Below, in pieces: positions 22,901-34,900 of a stretch of DNA of 64,000 nt; positions within the stretch are counted from its first letter, which is position 1; every line of letters begins with the position of its first letter. The stretch covers positions 3,153,001-3,217,000 of the forward strand of contig JAFBJZ010000915.1 in assembly GCA_016785225.1 (NCBI GenBank). Reading direction: 5' to 3'. The notes under the pieces were generated by a model. It made no database searches. It was not told where the DNA came from and worked only from the letters and a program-made list of their open reading frames with translations. This DNA comes from Psettodes erumei (taxonomy: Eukaryota; Chordata; Actinopteri; Pleuronectiformes; Psettodidae). Position numbers and translations under genes: made by a program.

Positions 22901-25885
22901 GGAGTGAGATTAGAGGATGGGGGTAAGAGAGCAAGGCACCACCATGGGGCTGTGGTGATGGAGGAACAGTAGGCGGGGAGGCTGAGTGCTAGGAAAGGTG
23001 GAGGCAGGGAGCCAGAGTGGAACAGGAGATAACAGAGTGGGAGGTGAGAAATGCAGCAGGCAGAAATCCAGATACTTAGGGACGTGCTCCAAACAGCCAG
23101 GTATGGCAGCAGACAGCTGGGGCTCGTTGGGTGGGGTTGGGGGGTGATGCAGGATGCAGGCGGGATGGAGTAGGAGAGATCCATCCAACGCCCTGACCTC
23201 TGCTGCTGAGTCATTTTCTGAAGTGTTGCTGTGTGGGTGGATGGGTTCGGCAGCACTTGTCGTGTGCAGCGGGGCATCGGGACGCCCCATGTGATGTCCG
23301 ACGCCTCTCAGATCCATGCTGTATCTCACAGCTGAAGGACAGTTTCAAGGACAGCTGGGCAGATAATGTGCTTATTTTTCTTCCTTTGGTGCTATGGCAT
23401 GCGCGGTCACACACTCCGCCTCCTCAGAGGAAGGACACAGCGGGCTGAGATGCTGACCTCAGGTCTTTTTGCCTGAAAACCCCCAATGGAATTCCCTGCA
23501 TCAGGTCATTGCAGATTGCAGGAGAAACTTTCTGGGTCTGTTTGATAATATGTTGCTCTTCGATTTATATTTTTAACACTCTTTTCTCATCACTTTCATT
23601 ACAGGAGGCTCTGCAGGTGTCAGAAACAGCATCCTTCCTAGCCACCGCTCCCCCGGTAGGCCCCGGGCATCCAGCAGCGGCGGGGATGATTGTGTCATAG
23701 TGAACGGGATCCGAGGTGGCGCCAGAGTGAGAGCAGTGATGCCTGACCACTGGGAGCAGGCCTTCAGTGACCCAGGAGAGTCTCATTACGCAGAGTGAGT
23801 GTCCACCTGGTCTTCACAAATCTGTTAAAGGAATAGTCCGACGTGCAGAAAGTTAGATGGTCAGGTTAAAAAAACAAGCTTTACCATGTTATTTACTGAG
23901 CTTTAGAAGTGTGGCAAGGCTGATTTTCCAGTCTTTGGACAGAGGCAGGCTTGCTATATCCCACTTTTAACAATCTCTTTACTAAGATTAGCTAATCGTA
24001 TCCTGGCCTAAGGTAAGAGAACAGTATTGATGCTTAGGCCCAACTCTCAGGGGGTAAAAACTATTAGGCCTGTCTCCCAAAATGTCAAACTATTTCTTGC
24101 TCTGACTACACCAGAGCTGCCATGCAAAGCTGTAAGTATATTCCAGTGTTTTTATACTATATCCAACACTGATGTGTTTCTGAGGAGTGTCTTTTCTTCT
24201 CCTTTCCCCCTTTGTCTCTCTAAGTCGCAACCCAAAGAGGACCAGCTGGCAGAGTCCTCGAGCCTCAAGCAGGGAGACCGTCTACAAAAATGACTGTGAG
24301 CCTCTTTTGTCTCCGTCTTTCCCTCATTCTGGATGCAATTATTTGAACACCGGTGATGCATTTAACAGGCTCAGCGAAGCCACTTATTTGTTAAGAACGG
24401 AAGCAGCAGACACAGCCGGCTTTTTAGAGTCAAATGAGATGGAATGAGCTTTTCGCCGAACAGAGATGTGTTCAGTGATTAAGGCCTAAAGCTCGGTGCT
24501 GCTGGCTCGGAGCCAGGCTCACTGCTGAGGCTTGCGGGGTCGGCACGTGGATGGCACGTGACTGGCAACTTGATTTTATAATTTGGTCACATGGTCCGCT
24601 GTTAAAAGAACAAGGACATCATCTAGTTTCTGATGTCTGTCTGACACGGCTGATTGCTAACTGTAAGGAACCCATCTGTTATTATGCTGTAATTCCAGCT
24701 TGTCTCAGTATAGCGCAGTACACATCTCTCACCAGCAGAAGGCGACATAATCACCATGATGACCAGTTACCTGCATGTGAAAAGATTGCTGTAAAATCCA
24801 AACCTATTTCACTGTCATAACATGCTTAGAAGAAAAATATGTACAGTCAATTAATATAGCTTGAGAAGGCTTCTGCTTTTACAAACAAAAGGACAACATA
24901 AGAAAATGAAAAAAAATGATTTGGTGATGCAAAGCAACAGGAAATGGTAAATTTAAAAAAAACAGATTACAGTCTTGTGTTGGGTCAGTTTAATGGATCA
25001 TGTTCCTGGTTTTAGCCCATTAATGGATTCTGCTTTTAATGCAGTCTTTCCACCCAACTCTTCAGTTTGTGTGCATGTCTATTTGTTTAAGTATCTTTTT
25101 TATTAAAAGCCATCTGGCAATTGGTTTGCAGTATTCTGATGCTCTCTCTCTCTCTCTCTCTCTTTTGCCCTCACACCTAAAACCCATCACTTCCAGCCGT
25201 TAAGTCATATAAGCACGCAGGACTGTGAAGATCGTCATGATCTCATCCGCTCTCTGTTTCTCTGCCTCCGTTTCTTAATATTTCTGTGAATGCCAGGGTT
25301 CACAGATCAGCCGCTGGAGCTGCAGGGTTTCCCTGTGCACACACACTTGACCAAGGGCTCCAGAGGGTTCGGTTTCAATATTGTGGGGGGCAGCAGACCG
25401 AGGGAGTTCCTCCAGGTCTACAGCGTGACGGCAAGTGGACCTTCAGCTCTCAAGACAGGTAAAAATACAACAAACCAGGAATTATTACTGCATGGGAAAT
25501 CTAGCAGAAATGTATTGCTGTAAAAATTTAAATGAAATAAATTCTTTGAAAAAAGATTTCCCCTGAAGAGTCTCCTCTTCAGGGGCACAGACACAATTTC
25601 AAACATCTTATTTACTGTCATTTTATTTATAATGATAGTACACTTGTTAAAGCTGCAGACTGAAAAATTATGATAAATGTTGAAAGGTTTTGCAAACAGA
25701 AAATATTTCAACCAGCAGTGTGTTTGAACAGTCTTTCACTCTGGTCCTCTGTCGCCACTCTTTGGGATTACGCTGGAATTTTCTGATCTCCCACAGCAAG
25801 TGTATATCACAAACAGTCCCTTAATCCTCAGGGGCAAGCACACCATAATCTACCTATCATAACACATGCATATGCACACATTGTG

Positions 25886-25937
<52 letters not shown>

Positions 25938-28900
25938 TGCCCATACAGGCAGATATGACCACTCTAGGACACCAGAGCACAGGCTGTCTCTGCAGAGACT
26001 GATCTAGTTGGTATATGTTAATAGGCTGGTTTAGGGGGATTAGTGGGTTGGATTAGTCCACACCCACATAGAACACAGACGGTGTTTCATTTGCAAACTA
26101 AACTTATCTGCACAATCAAGCATATGAAAAATAATCAAAAAAGTAAGACATTAACAGACATTCAGAGGAACCACAAAGCTACAAAGACTTTGCTACAGAT
26201 TAATAAAAATGTATTAAACATGTTATAATAAATGTGCTATGCTTTCCTTTATGTTTAAATAGCGGATATCCTGGTGTACATCAATGACGTTTGTGTGTTG
26301 GGGGTGTCTCACAAAGACGTGGTGGAGATGCTGAAGTCAGTGCCTGTGGGCCACAGCGTAGACGTAGAGGTCAGAAGAGGGTATCCCATGCTCTACAACC
26401 CAGACGGTTGTCCCAAGCAGCCCCCACCAAGGCTACTGGACAGCGGGGACCCCAGCCTACCACCCACCACCTCCCAGCCTCAGCGCCTCCACCAGCTACC
26501 TCGCCTTCCGACACCCACCCCCCAGACCCAGCACTTTAACTTTAACGGGCACCAGAGTGATGGGAGCTACATGGAGCCTGGGATGGCTCTCGACGCTAAC
26601 GGAAATGCAACTTTTGCTGTCAGACAGCCGCCTCCATACAGACGCTCCAGCATGAGCAATGCCGTGTCCTCGCCCCCCCTGCGCCCGCCCCGCTCCCTGA
26701 GAAGCTTAGCCAGGCTGCAGTCCCTCGACCAAACCCAGAGCGACAGCGAAGTTGTTTCCGCAATTGGCTCACACAGGTAACGTGTTGCACAACAGTGTGT
26801 CAGATTAGAGCCCCCAGAACCTGTTGGGTGCATTCATTTGAATTTGCAGTGCCCCTTTATTAGTGTTTAATTAAAATAATTAGTTGATTACAGTGATTTT
26901 TGTATTAGTATTGAACTTAAGCATCATTTGAAAGTTCACCTGTGGTACTGGTTCTGGTGTGGCTGCACTTTTACATATTGAGTCATCTGTGATGCACATT
27001 TCTCACCATGTTTTGACATTTAATAGGCTAAATGGTGAATTTAGGAAGCAACTGGTTGATTAATTGACAATAAATATAATCATTAGTTATAGCCCTGAAC
27101 ATTTCAATATAAGAATATGTGTCAACTTACTATTGATTGTAACTCCCCCTCCTCTTCCTCATCAGGGCGTCAGTGGTTCGTAATCACAACAACAATTCCC
27201 TGTCAACACCCCCCCACCCTTTACGTTACGGTGCGTCCAAGTCATCTGAGAGCGACTTGTCCACCTGCACCCTGTCGGGGTCCCGGCTGCCTCTGCCTCA
27301 GTCACCCAGGAGGCCGTCGTCGTCCCCCGGCGGCCCCCACAGCGCTCAGCCCCGCCTCTTCAGACCGCAGACCTCCCACCTCAGACCTCCTCCCACGCCC
27401 GACAGCCCCCACTACCGCAGCTTCAACGGTTTCCACGGCAACACCAGCCCTACGGCAAGTCCCGGCAGCGTGCCCCCTCCCGGGGCAATGAACATGGGCA
27501 GTGGGGGGGAGCTGGTGCCTGTGGCCTTGGCCCAGACTGAGGGAGAGCGAGGGCTCGGCTTCAGTGTGACGGCGGGCGGTCCGGGAGGCAGGATGACTAT
27601 AGTGAAGAGAGTCTGGGACAGGAAGCAGTGCAACTCTCTGCAGCCAGGGGACGCTGTTGTCAAAATCAATGGGGCTGATGTCCAGAGCCTCAGTTTTGCA
27701 CAGGTAATCAGGGAGCAAATGGGAGGGAAGGAAAGAGATATGATGTTGACTGGGTTTAAACAGCAGTTCCCAAACGTTTTTGATTGTTTCCCGTGCTCGC
27801 AAACCTTCATCACAGGGTGCATGAGATGCAATCAGTTCAATCAAAGTGGGATTTACCCACTCAGATAGTTTCATTTTCTGTTCACAGGTCCAAACAATTC
27901 TCCAAGAACACACCAAACAGGGAGAAGTCATCCTGTTGGTTTACAGAGGAGGTAATTGTTTCACATTTGTAGATTCAGTAATTTTTAGCCACTGACAACC
28001 ACACAGTTATTTACTCTCTCGTTATCAGGCATCTATCATTCAACCGTCTCCCCTGGATCCATTCGGAGACTCCCCCCACCCCTCCTCCACCCACCTCCCC
28101 CACCCGCTGGCTCCCATGACTCCACTCTGCTCCCGGAAGCGCTGCCTGTGCCCCGCACTTCCATCAGTACACCTCCCTCCCCGGCCCCAACGCGTTCTTC
28201 ACTGATCCAGAGCACCAGTTTCTTGGAATCGATTCCGGTGACCCTGACGATGGAGCCCAAAGACTGGCTCAACACGGGCCTGGAGGATGAGGCGGATGGC
28301 GTCACGGTGCCGGATTCAGGTCTGCAGAGGCAGGGTGGTGAGCGAACCCGGCCACTGCGAGGGTTTGATGTGGAGCTCAGGAGAAAGCCAGGAGAGGGCT
28401 TTGGGTTCGTCATTGCCTCTCAGGATGTGGAGAATGGAAAAGGTGAGTGCCAAAAAGTGACAAGTTGTACTGTGCAACATGTTTGTTAAATTAAAATGCT
28501 TTGAATTTGTGTCTTGGTTTTATGAAGCTGAATCTCTTCATCAGTGAATCTTAAGTGAAGCCGGACAGACATTAGTTAAACTTTTCTGGCCCAATAGAAC
28601 CATTTGGTTACCTGCCCAGGGAAACAGGTTTCATTTGGATGTCCTTGTGGACAGATGCACCATTAGGTAATTATAGATGGTCACTGTGGCAGCATGCCAC
28701 CAGATGAGTCATGATGCACTATCAACCCTTTTCTTGTTAAGTGTTTATTTTCCTTTTGTAGGTTAGTTTAATATATGTTGTTCGTGGTTTAGGTTGGAGT
28801 TAGAGAGTTGGAGGAAGGGAGGGGTACCATTCTCATGTTTGTATAATCTGACGTTAGAACCGCCAACAGATTATTTTAGACTAGTATAAAGAATGCGGAT

Positions 28901-31900
28901 GGGGGAGACAGTGAGTCTAGCTCTGTCAGATAACAAATCTTCTGACTTGCACCTTTTAAAGCTCATTACTGCATGAAACTGTAATTTTTACATCAGTTTT
29001 TGTATCGATTAAACAAACAAACTTTAATGACCATGCAGATGTGAGAGTGCTACCCATCTGCTAACCCAACTCTTGGCAAGAACACAAATTCCGTAAAGTT
29101 TAAAGGTTATTTACAGGTTTTATAGGCACCTTTTTTAAATTCAATGTGTGAACTGTGTTGTCTCTTGCAGAATGACCTTCTGTTTAATGTGCAGTGTGCT
29201 TCTCTATCCATTCTGACCTGACAGGACGCGAGGCCTGTTTATGTTCTGTCTATAGGGTGAACACATCCTGTCCTTATCATCTTTTAGTGTAGTGCTCATG
29301 AATAGCAGGGCAACTGCAGCATACCCCGTGATGTATTAAACCCCCCCCCTGTCTTGTATTGGCTGTGCAGGTCCAGTTTGATGCAGTTCAGTTTGCTTTA
29401 TGGCCCGAGTGAACACACACATTTATGTTTTCATGGCGAGATGAAGGTTGTTGTGGGACCTGGCTCTGCAGCAAGGAGACCCCCCCTCCAGACCTCCACA
29501 TCCATCGTGTCCTCATTCTCCCCCTCACGTTGCTCCTGTCATCTCACAGAAAGAAGCCTCCTTCTTCCCTCCATATCTCCCTTTTTTCTCTTTCATTTCC
29601 TCTTTCCTTCTCTCTCTCTCTTTCGCTCATCAGTCTTTCTTTCCACTGCTATTCTCTCACAAGCTCCCGCCCCCTCCTCTCCCTCGTACTCTCTCTCTCC
29701 CTCACTCTCTCTCTCTCTCTCTATCTCACACCCCTTTTTACTCTGCAGTAAAAGCGTCCAGTCTAGTTTTTCAAAAGATTAAAACTCTCTCTCTCTCGCT
29801 CTCTCTCTCTCTCTATCTCTCTCTCTCCCTCCCTCCCTCCCTCCCTCCCTCCTACCTCCCGCTCTCCCCATTGCTCTCTGAATGCTTAAGAGAAATGCTA
29901 CACTGAACATTTCCCTCACAGAGGAGCAACAGAGGGGACATCAAACCTGTGATTTAGCTCCTGCTGACCATCACATGTGAATCTCAGCACGGAATATAGC
30001 AGTTATTTTTCTTTTGGGGTTTTTTTGTCTGCGCATGTGAATGAAAGAGCCATGCTGGAGAGACTACAGTCCGCTTTGAAAACTGTGAAGGAGTCTAAAC
30101 GTAATTATTCGCTCCGATTCTTGTTTTGTATTGAATATAAAATGGTGGTGGTTGTGGTTGTGGGGTCGGGGGGGAGGGGGGGAGGGGGTAGGGGGACACT
30201 GGTTTTGGTGCATTTAGCATTGTGCACGAGCAAGAGGCTTTGAATTCTATGTTACACTGGAAAGTTTGCTTCAGTCAGGTGTGTTGACTTCGTGCAGCAT
30301 TAAAGTTAGCTCCTCAAGCTCACGTGTTGCCAGAGACATGTTGTGTGATCATTGTTACAGTTACACTTACTGGTAGTCACAGCGACAAAAGATGTAAAGT
30401 GTTTTGTTTTGTTTTTTAACCCCAGCCAGGCTTAAAGCAGCACATCACATTGTGTAGTAATGGTTTGTGTATTAGAGCCATTAGTGAGCCACACAGCCAG
30501 CAGGATGAATGGATTTATCAGATACTGTATATAAGCAGTGCTGAGTTCAGCAATGCACTATTGTATGAATGATCAACAGTGCTCACTCTTCCCAGTCTAC
30601 GACATATAGTAGGCATCTGCAGGCTGCTGTGGGGGTGTTTCTGTGCCGGCCGATGCATCAGGGCTGCAGAGGTTTTTTTTACGATGGCAGGGAGGGAGGC
30701 TGCGAGCACTCCTGAGCCGTGATCAGCGCAGCTCATCAGAGGCTGGCTGGCTCGCTGGCTGCTGGGCATACCGCAGTGGGATTACTCTGGACAGGAGAAC
30801 ATGAAGAGCCAGAGGAAAAGGCACTGCGATATGAAGCAGTCCATTTGGATGCATCTGTGTGTAGTTTAAGCGTACGTTTGTGCATGTGCAGCTGAGTACA
30901 TCTGTCCCAATCCCTCTGCGTGTGAGTCACCGTGCGTGTGTGTGCGAGTGTGGCCGCTGCACGTGTACTCGTGTGTTTGTGGTGACGGTTGATGTTCGGC
31001 CGATGTATTATGCATGCTAAGAAGACTATTTGCAAAGCTGCCTTTGCTTTGATTTGACCTGATTGCCGTTTCTGCCTGGGTCACCCAGATTAGGCCCAGA
31101 CAGATTGGAGATGTGTGTCTGGGCTCTGAATCATGGGCTGCACCTTGTAACGGGATCATCTTCCCAATGTGACACGCACCTCGTCCCACATGACACAGTG
31201 GTAGCCCCCTGATTACAACTGTAATCTGTTAACAAGCATCTCAGCTCACTATAGAAAAACAATGTACTGTTTTTATCCCCGAGGGGTATGGACTGAACAT
31301 ACCTCAGCTGAATGAGAGTCTCAAAATGTTTATACTGCCTGATGGGTTACATAAGGCCACTGGCAAGACTCTAGAGGGGCCAGCTGTCACCAAAGCACAG
31401 CGTCTCCTCAAAGAGGGGTCACGGAGAGAGTAACACAGAGTTTACTAAGATACAGAGAGGGGAACAGAAGATAGAATTAGAAGTATAAGCAGACAGAGAC
31501 AGACTGCCCAGCTAAAAACTATAAGAAGCTTTTTTATTTGGCGCAGGAGATTAATGGAGGCAAATTTATTTTTAGGCCGCTCTGTGTTTTTTCCTCATCA
31601 ACCTTTTGACACTGACCCGGGTGGGTGTTGACAAATGTTGCAAACAAACTCTTCGTACAGAAGTTGAGACAAACTCAGATAATGATACCTGAGGTCAGCC
31701 GAGTCGCATAAAGGGCCTGAACACACCTCAGCTTCATGCTCCTGTGTTTAATAGCCTTCGATGAGTTTATGTGGTTTGTTTTCGAGGTGTGTGCCCACGC
31801 AAAGAAAAGGATATTTTGAGGTGCCAGCAACTATCGCTGTGTGTGTGTGTGTGTGTTTTGTATGCCAGTGGCATACTGATGCAGATGGTTTGAGGATCTC

Positions 31901-34900
31901 AGAAGAGCCGAGCATAAGAATCACTAACACCATAAAAACCAAAGTGTAAATATCCAAAGTCAGTTGTTACATGAAGTTTGACAGATCTAGGACGGAAAAA
32001 TATTGCTGGGAACCTCGTGTACAATGACAGTTTGCTCTTGACGAGAAAGACAAATCATCGTGGGGTGAAAAACAGTTCCTGCTGTGTCAGTGGATGGAGA
32101 GGTAGGCTGATTGATGAGAGGATGAGGGAGGAGAGGAGAGTGTTTTTCAAGGAGACAGTGGGGGAGGTGTGAAGAAAAGGCTTCTGTGGGAAGTAATTTA
32201 AAAGTAAACCCTGCCAAAAACAATCCAACGCTTAATTACACCTTGTTTTAGGAATTCTGGCATATTCACAATTGAGATAAATCTCGCTGCTTTTAAATTC
32301 ATCTACATTTGACCCCCCCACTCTTTACACACTGGTTCAGTTAAAAGGAAAGTTTTGGAGCTGGAGTTCCAGTCGAGTGCAAACTACTCGACCGGCGAGT
32401 AGCTGTTTTGACGTCGTCTCCTCTCTCTCCTCAGCTGCTTCCCTTCTCCCTCACCGGTTTGTGACGGTCCGTCGAGGCAGCCCGGCGGCCAAGAGCGGGC
32501 AGATCCGGCCCGGGGATCGCCTGGAGGCAGTCGAGGGACGCTCGGTGGTGAACCTGCCCCATCGGGAGCTTGCTCAGATACTGCGCCGAGTGGGAAACAC
32601 TCTGCGACTCACCATCGTCCCCCGTCCGAGCACCTGTAAGGCAATGACTTAAAACGCACAATGTATACAACCTGGCTCTTATTTCATAGGCTAATCTCAA
32701 ATACCATCTGTTGTAGACTCTTCAAACCTCTCAGACACGACTGAGTATGACCCCAGTCACAGAAGCAGAAAAGGTCAGAGGTCACGTCCAAAGGTGAGGG
32801 CATATTCATCTACCTCATCCACTGCTGGTATGTGACATTTCCTGCAGCAATGACTCTACTGCTCTTTGACTCTCTGTGACTCCCTGTCCCCCAGCGTGAC
32901 TCCAGGTATTACAGCGTAGACCTGGATCGGGGCCCCTCGGGCTTCGGCTTCAGTCTGCGAGGGGGCAGCGAGTACAACATGGGCCTCTACGTCTTAGGAC
33001 TGATGGAGGGGGGGCCAGCCTCGCGGAGCCAGAAAATGCAGGTGTGTTTTCATGGAGTGACCCGTCTCAGTTATTTTTTACAACATAACATTATTTTCGT
33101 GAGCAACTGCAACAGATTGTAATGCGGATCGCTGCGTTCGCGCGGCGTGTGTGGCCGCAGGTGAGCGACCAGCTTGTGGAGATTAACGGGGACAGCACGG
33201 CGGGGCTGACCCACAGTCAGGCCGTGGAGCAGATCCGGAGGGGAGGCCACCGCATCCACCTGGTGCTCAAGAGGGGAAACGGCTACGTGCCCGACTACGG
33301 TAAGAAAGCATCAGGGTATTAGTTCAGGATGTTACCACCACCACCTGTGTGACAATACGCTGTGTGAGGTTTGAAGCATTCTTCTAAAAATCAGCTGTCT
33401 TGATGCATTTTTCTTGGGTGTGTAATCTCCGTTCTTCTTTTTCTGTGGCATCGATTCTAACTAAATAACTTTCTGCTTTTCTGGGGGGGTTGTTCCCCCT
33501 CTTTCAACCCCTCCATATTTCTGGTTAATTTGACTTTTTTTCCTGCTTTTGACCCACCCACACTACCTTTTACCTCTGTTTTGGTCCCCCCCCCTTGGCA
33601 CTAATTTCCTCCTCTCCCAAACATCCTTTTCTCCCTCCTGCTCCACTGCTTTCTTTTCTTTTTCCTTTCTCTCTCTCTCTCTCTCAGTGGAGCTCTCCAG
33701 TTTGTCTCTATGTATGACCAACTCCAAGCTAGGCGAGCCTTGCTTCTATGTCATTGGACGGACAGAGAATACGCGGTTGGTAATGGTTCCTGTTAGTTCT
33801 CCCATTTTCTCTCTCTCTACATTCCTCTGCTCGCTCACCGCTGCCGTCTTCACATGTAGTGAAACAAACCTGTACGTTGGACCTCCCCATTATAAGGCAA
33901 CCTCGATTATCACCTTAGATAGGAATGTAGAAATTTTTGACATTGTGCTTCTCACTGAGCTTAGTTTCCCTCAAGCCTAGCTCTGAGCAGAATCCATCAA
34001 TTTGACAATTTATAACACAGGGAATAATTTAGGGAATAGTAGCATATAATTGCACTATTACAGGACGTCCTGATTATCAGATGTGTCATATTTGTAATGG
34101 ATATATATTTCTGAAGGTTACACTAAAATAGAAAAACAGCTGTTGTTACAAGGACTACCTAATGTACCTCTTACAAAAACAAACTTTTTCTGGATTTCAC
34201 AGCTTAAATAACAGATTACATAATGTTCTTTGTCAGGGGTGTTGCTCCTCCTCTCAGTTACCTGCCTATTCAGTGTGTTTTCTCTTCCTCTCTCCACTGC
34301 CCCTTCCCACGTAATGCGCGTCCAGGCCGTGAGCACAGAATCACCTCCCCCTCCCTCCTGCATCACCCCAAGGAGCAGGGTTTGGCTGCAGTAGATGCCA
34401 CCGGGCGGAGGGGGCACAGCTCCAAGCAGAGGAGGAGAACCAGGTCTTCAGATGGACGTGAGAAAGGAAAAGGGACTGAAAGGAGAAGAAGAAGACGGGA
34501 CACGGTGGGAGGTGGAAGCTCCGGTGTGCAAAGCCCCATCTCTGAGCTGGGAGAGAGGTCTCGGGAAACCAGGGACAGGGAGAGGAGAAGGAAGAGAAGA
34601 GGTACTCAGAGTTTACCCAGAGATGCCCTCAGGAATTATGATGATAGTGATACGGAAAAAGGAACAGTCAGGGGAAGAAGAAGGGAGAGGGAGAGGAGGA
34701 GGAGGAGGAGTAGAAGCAGAGAGAGAAAACACAGGAGCAAGGAGAGGATGAGGTTGGCGGAGGGTGAGGCAGAGAGGATGGCAGTGGGTGATGAGGAGCG
34801 GGTGAGGATGGCGGAGGGTGGGGAGGAGAGGGTGAGGACGGCGGAGGGTGGGGAGGAGAGGGTGAGGACGGCAGAGGGTGGGGAGGAGAGGGCGAGTATG

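Larger units (their letters stand above)
25459..26262 (+). other. magix: magix intron 7
   Basis: Contains a perfect 11-bp-stem hairpin at 25560-25585 and a long (CA)n at 25889-25936. No coding signal. Confidence 0.8.
28443..32434 (+). other. magix: magix intron 11
   Basis: 4 kb intron, the position where PDZ3/PDZ4 boundary exons would fall. Contains a polypyrimidine tract (about 29480-29870) and a G-rich block (30162-30195). No extra PDZ exon is seen. Confidence 0.75.

Noticed and set aside
22813..23329. Minus-strand open frames of 139-154 codons
   Set aside because: They lie in a purine-rich stretch of a magix intron whose reverse strand lacks stop codons by composition; no homology recognised.
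29354..29906. Three overlapping Ser/Leu-rich open frames
   Set aside because: They translate the polypyrimidine tract; composition explains the lack of stops.
31860..31876. Small palindrome GTATGCC-AGT-GGCATAC
   Set aside because: A 7-bp stem is expected by chance in a 64-kb window.
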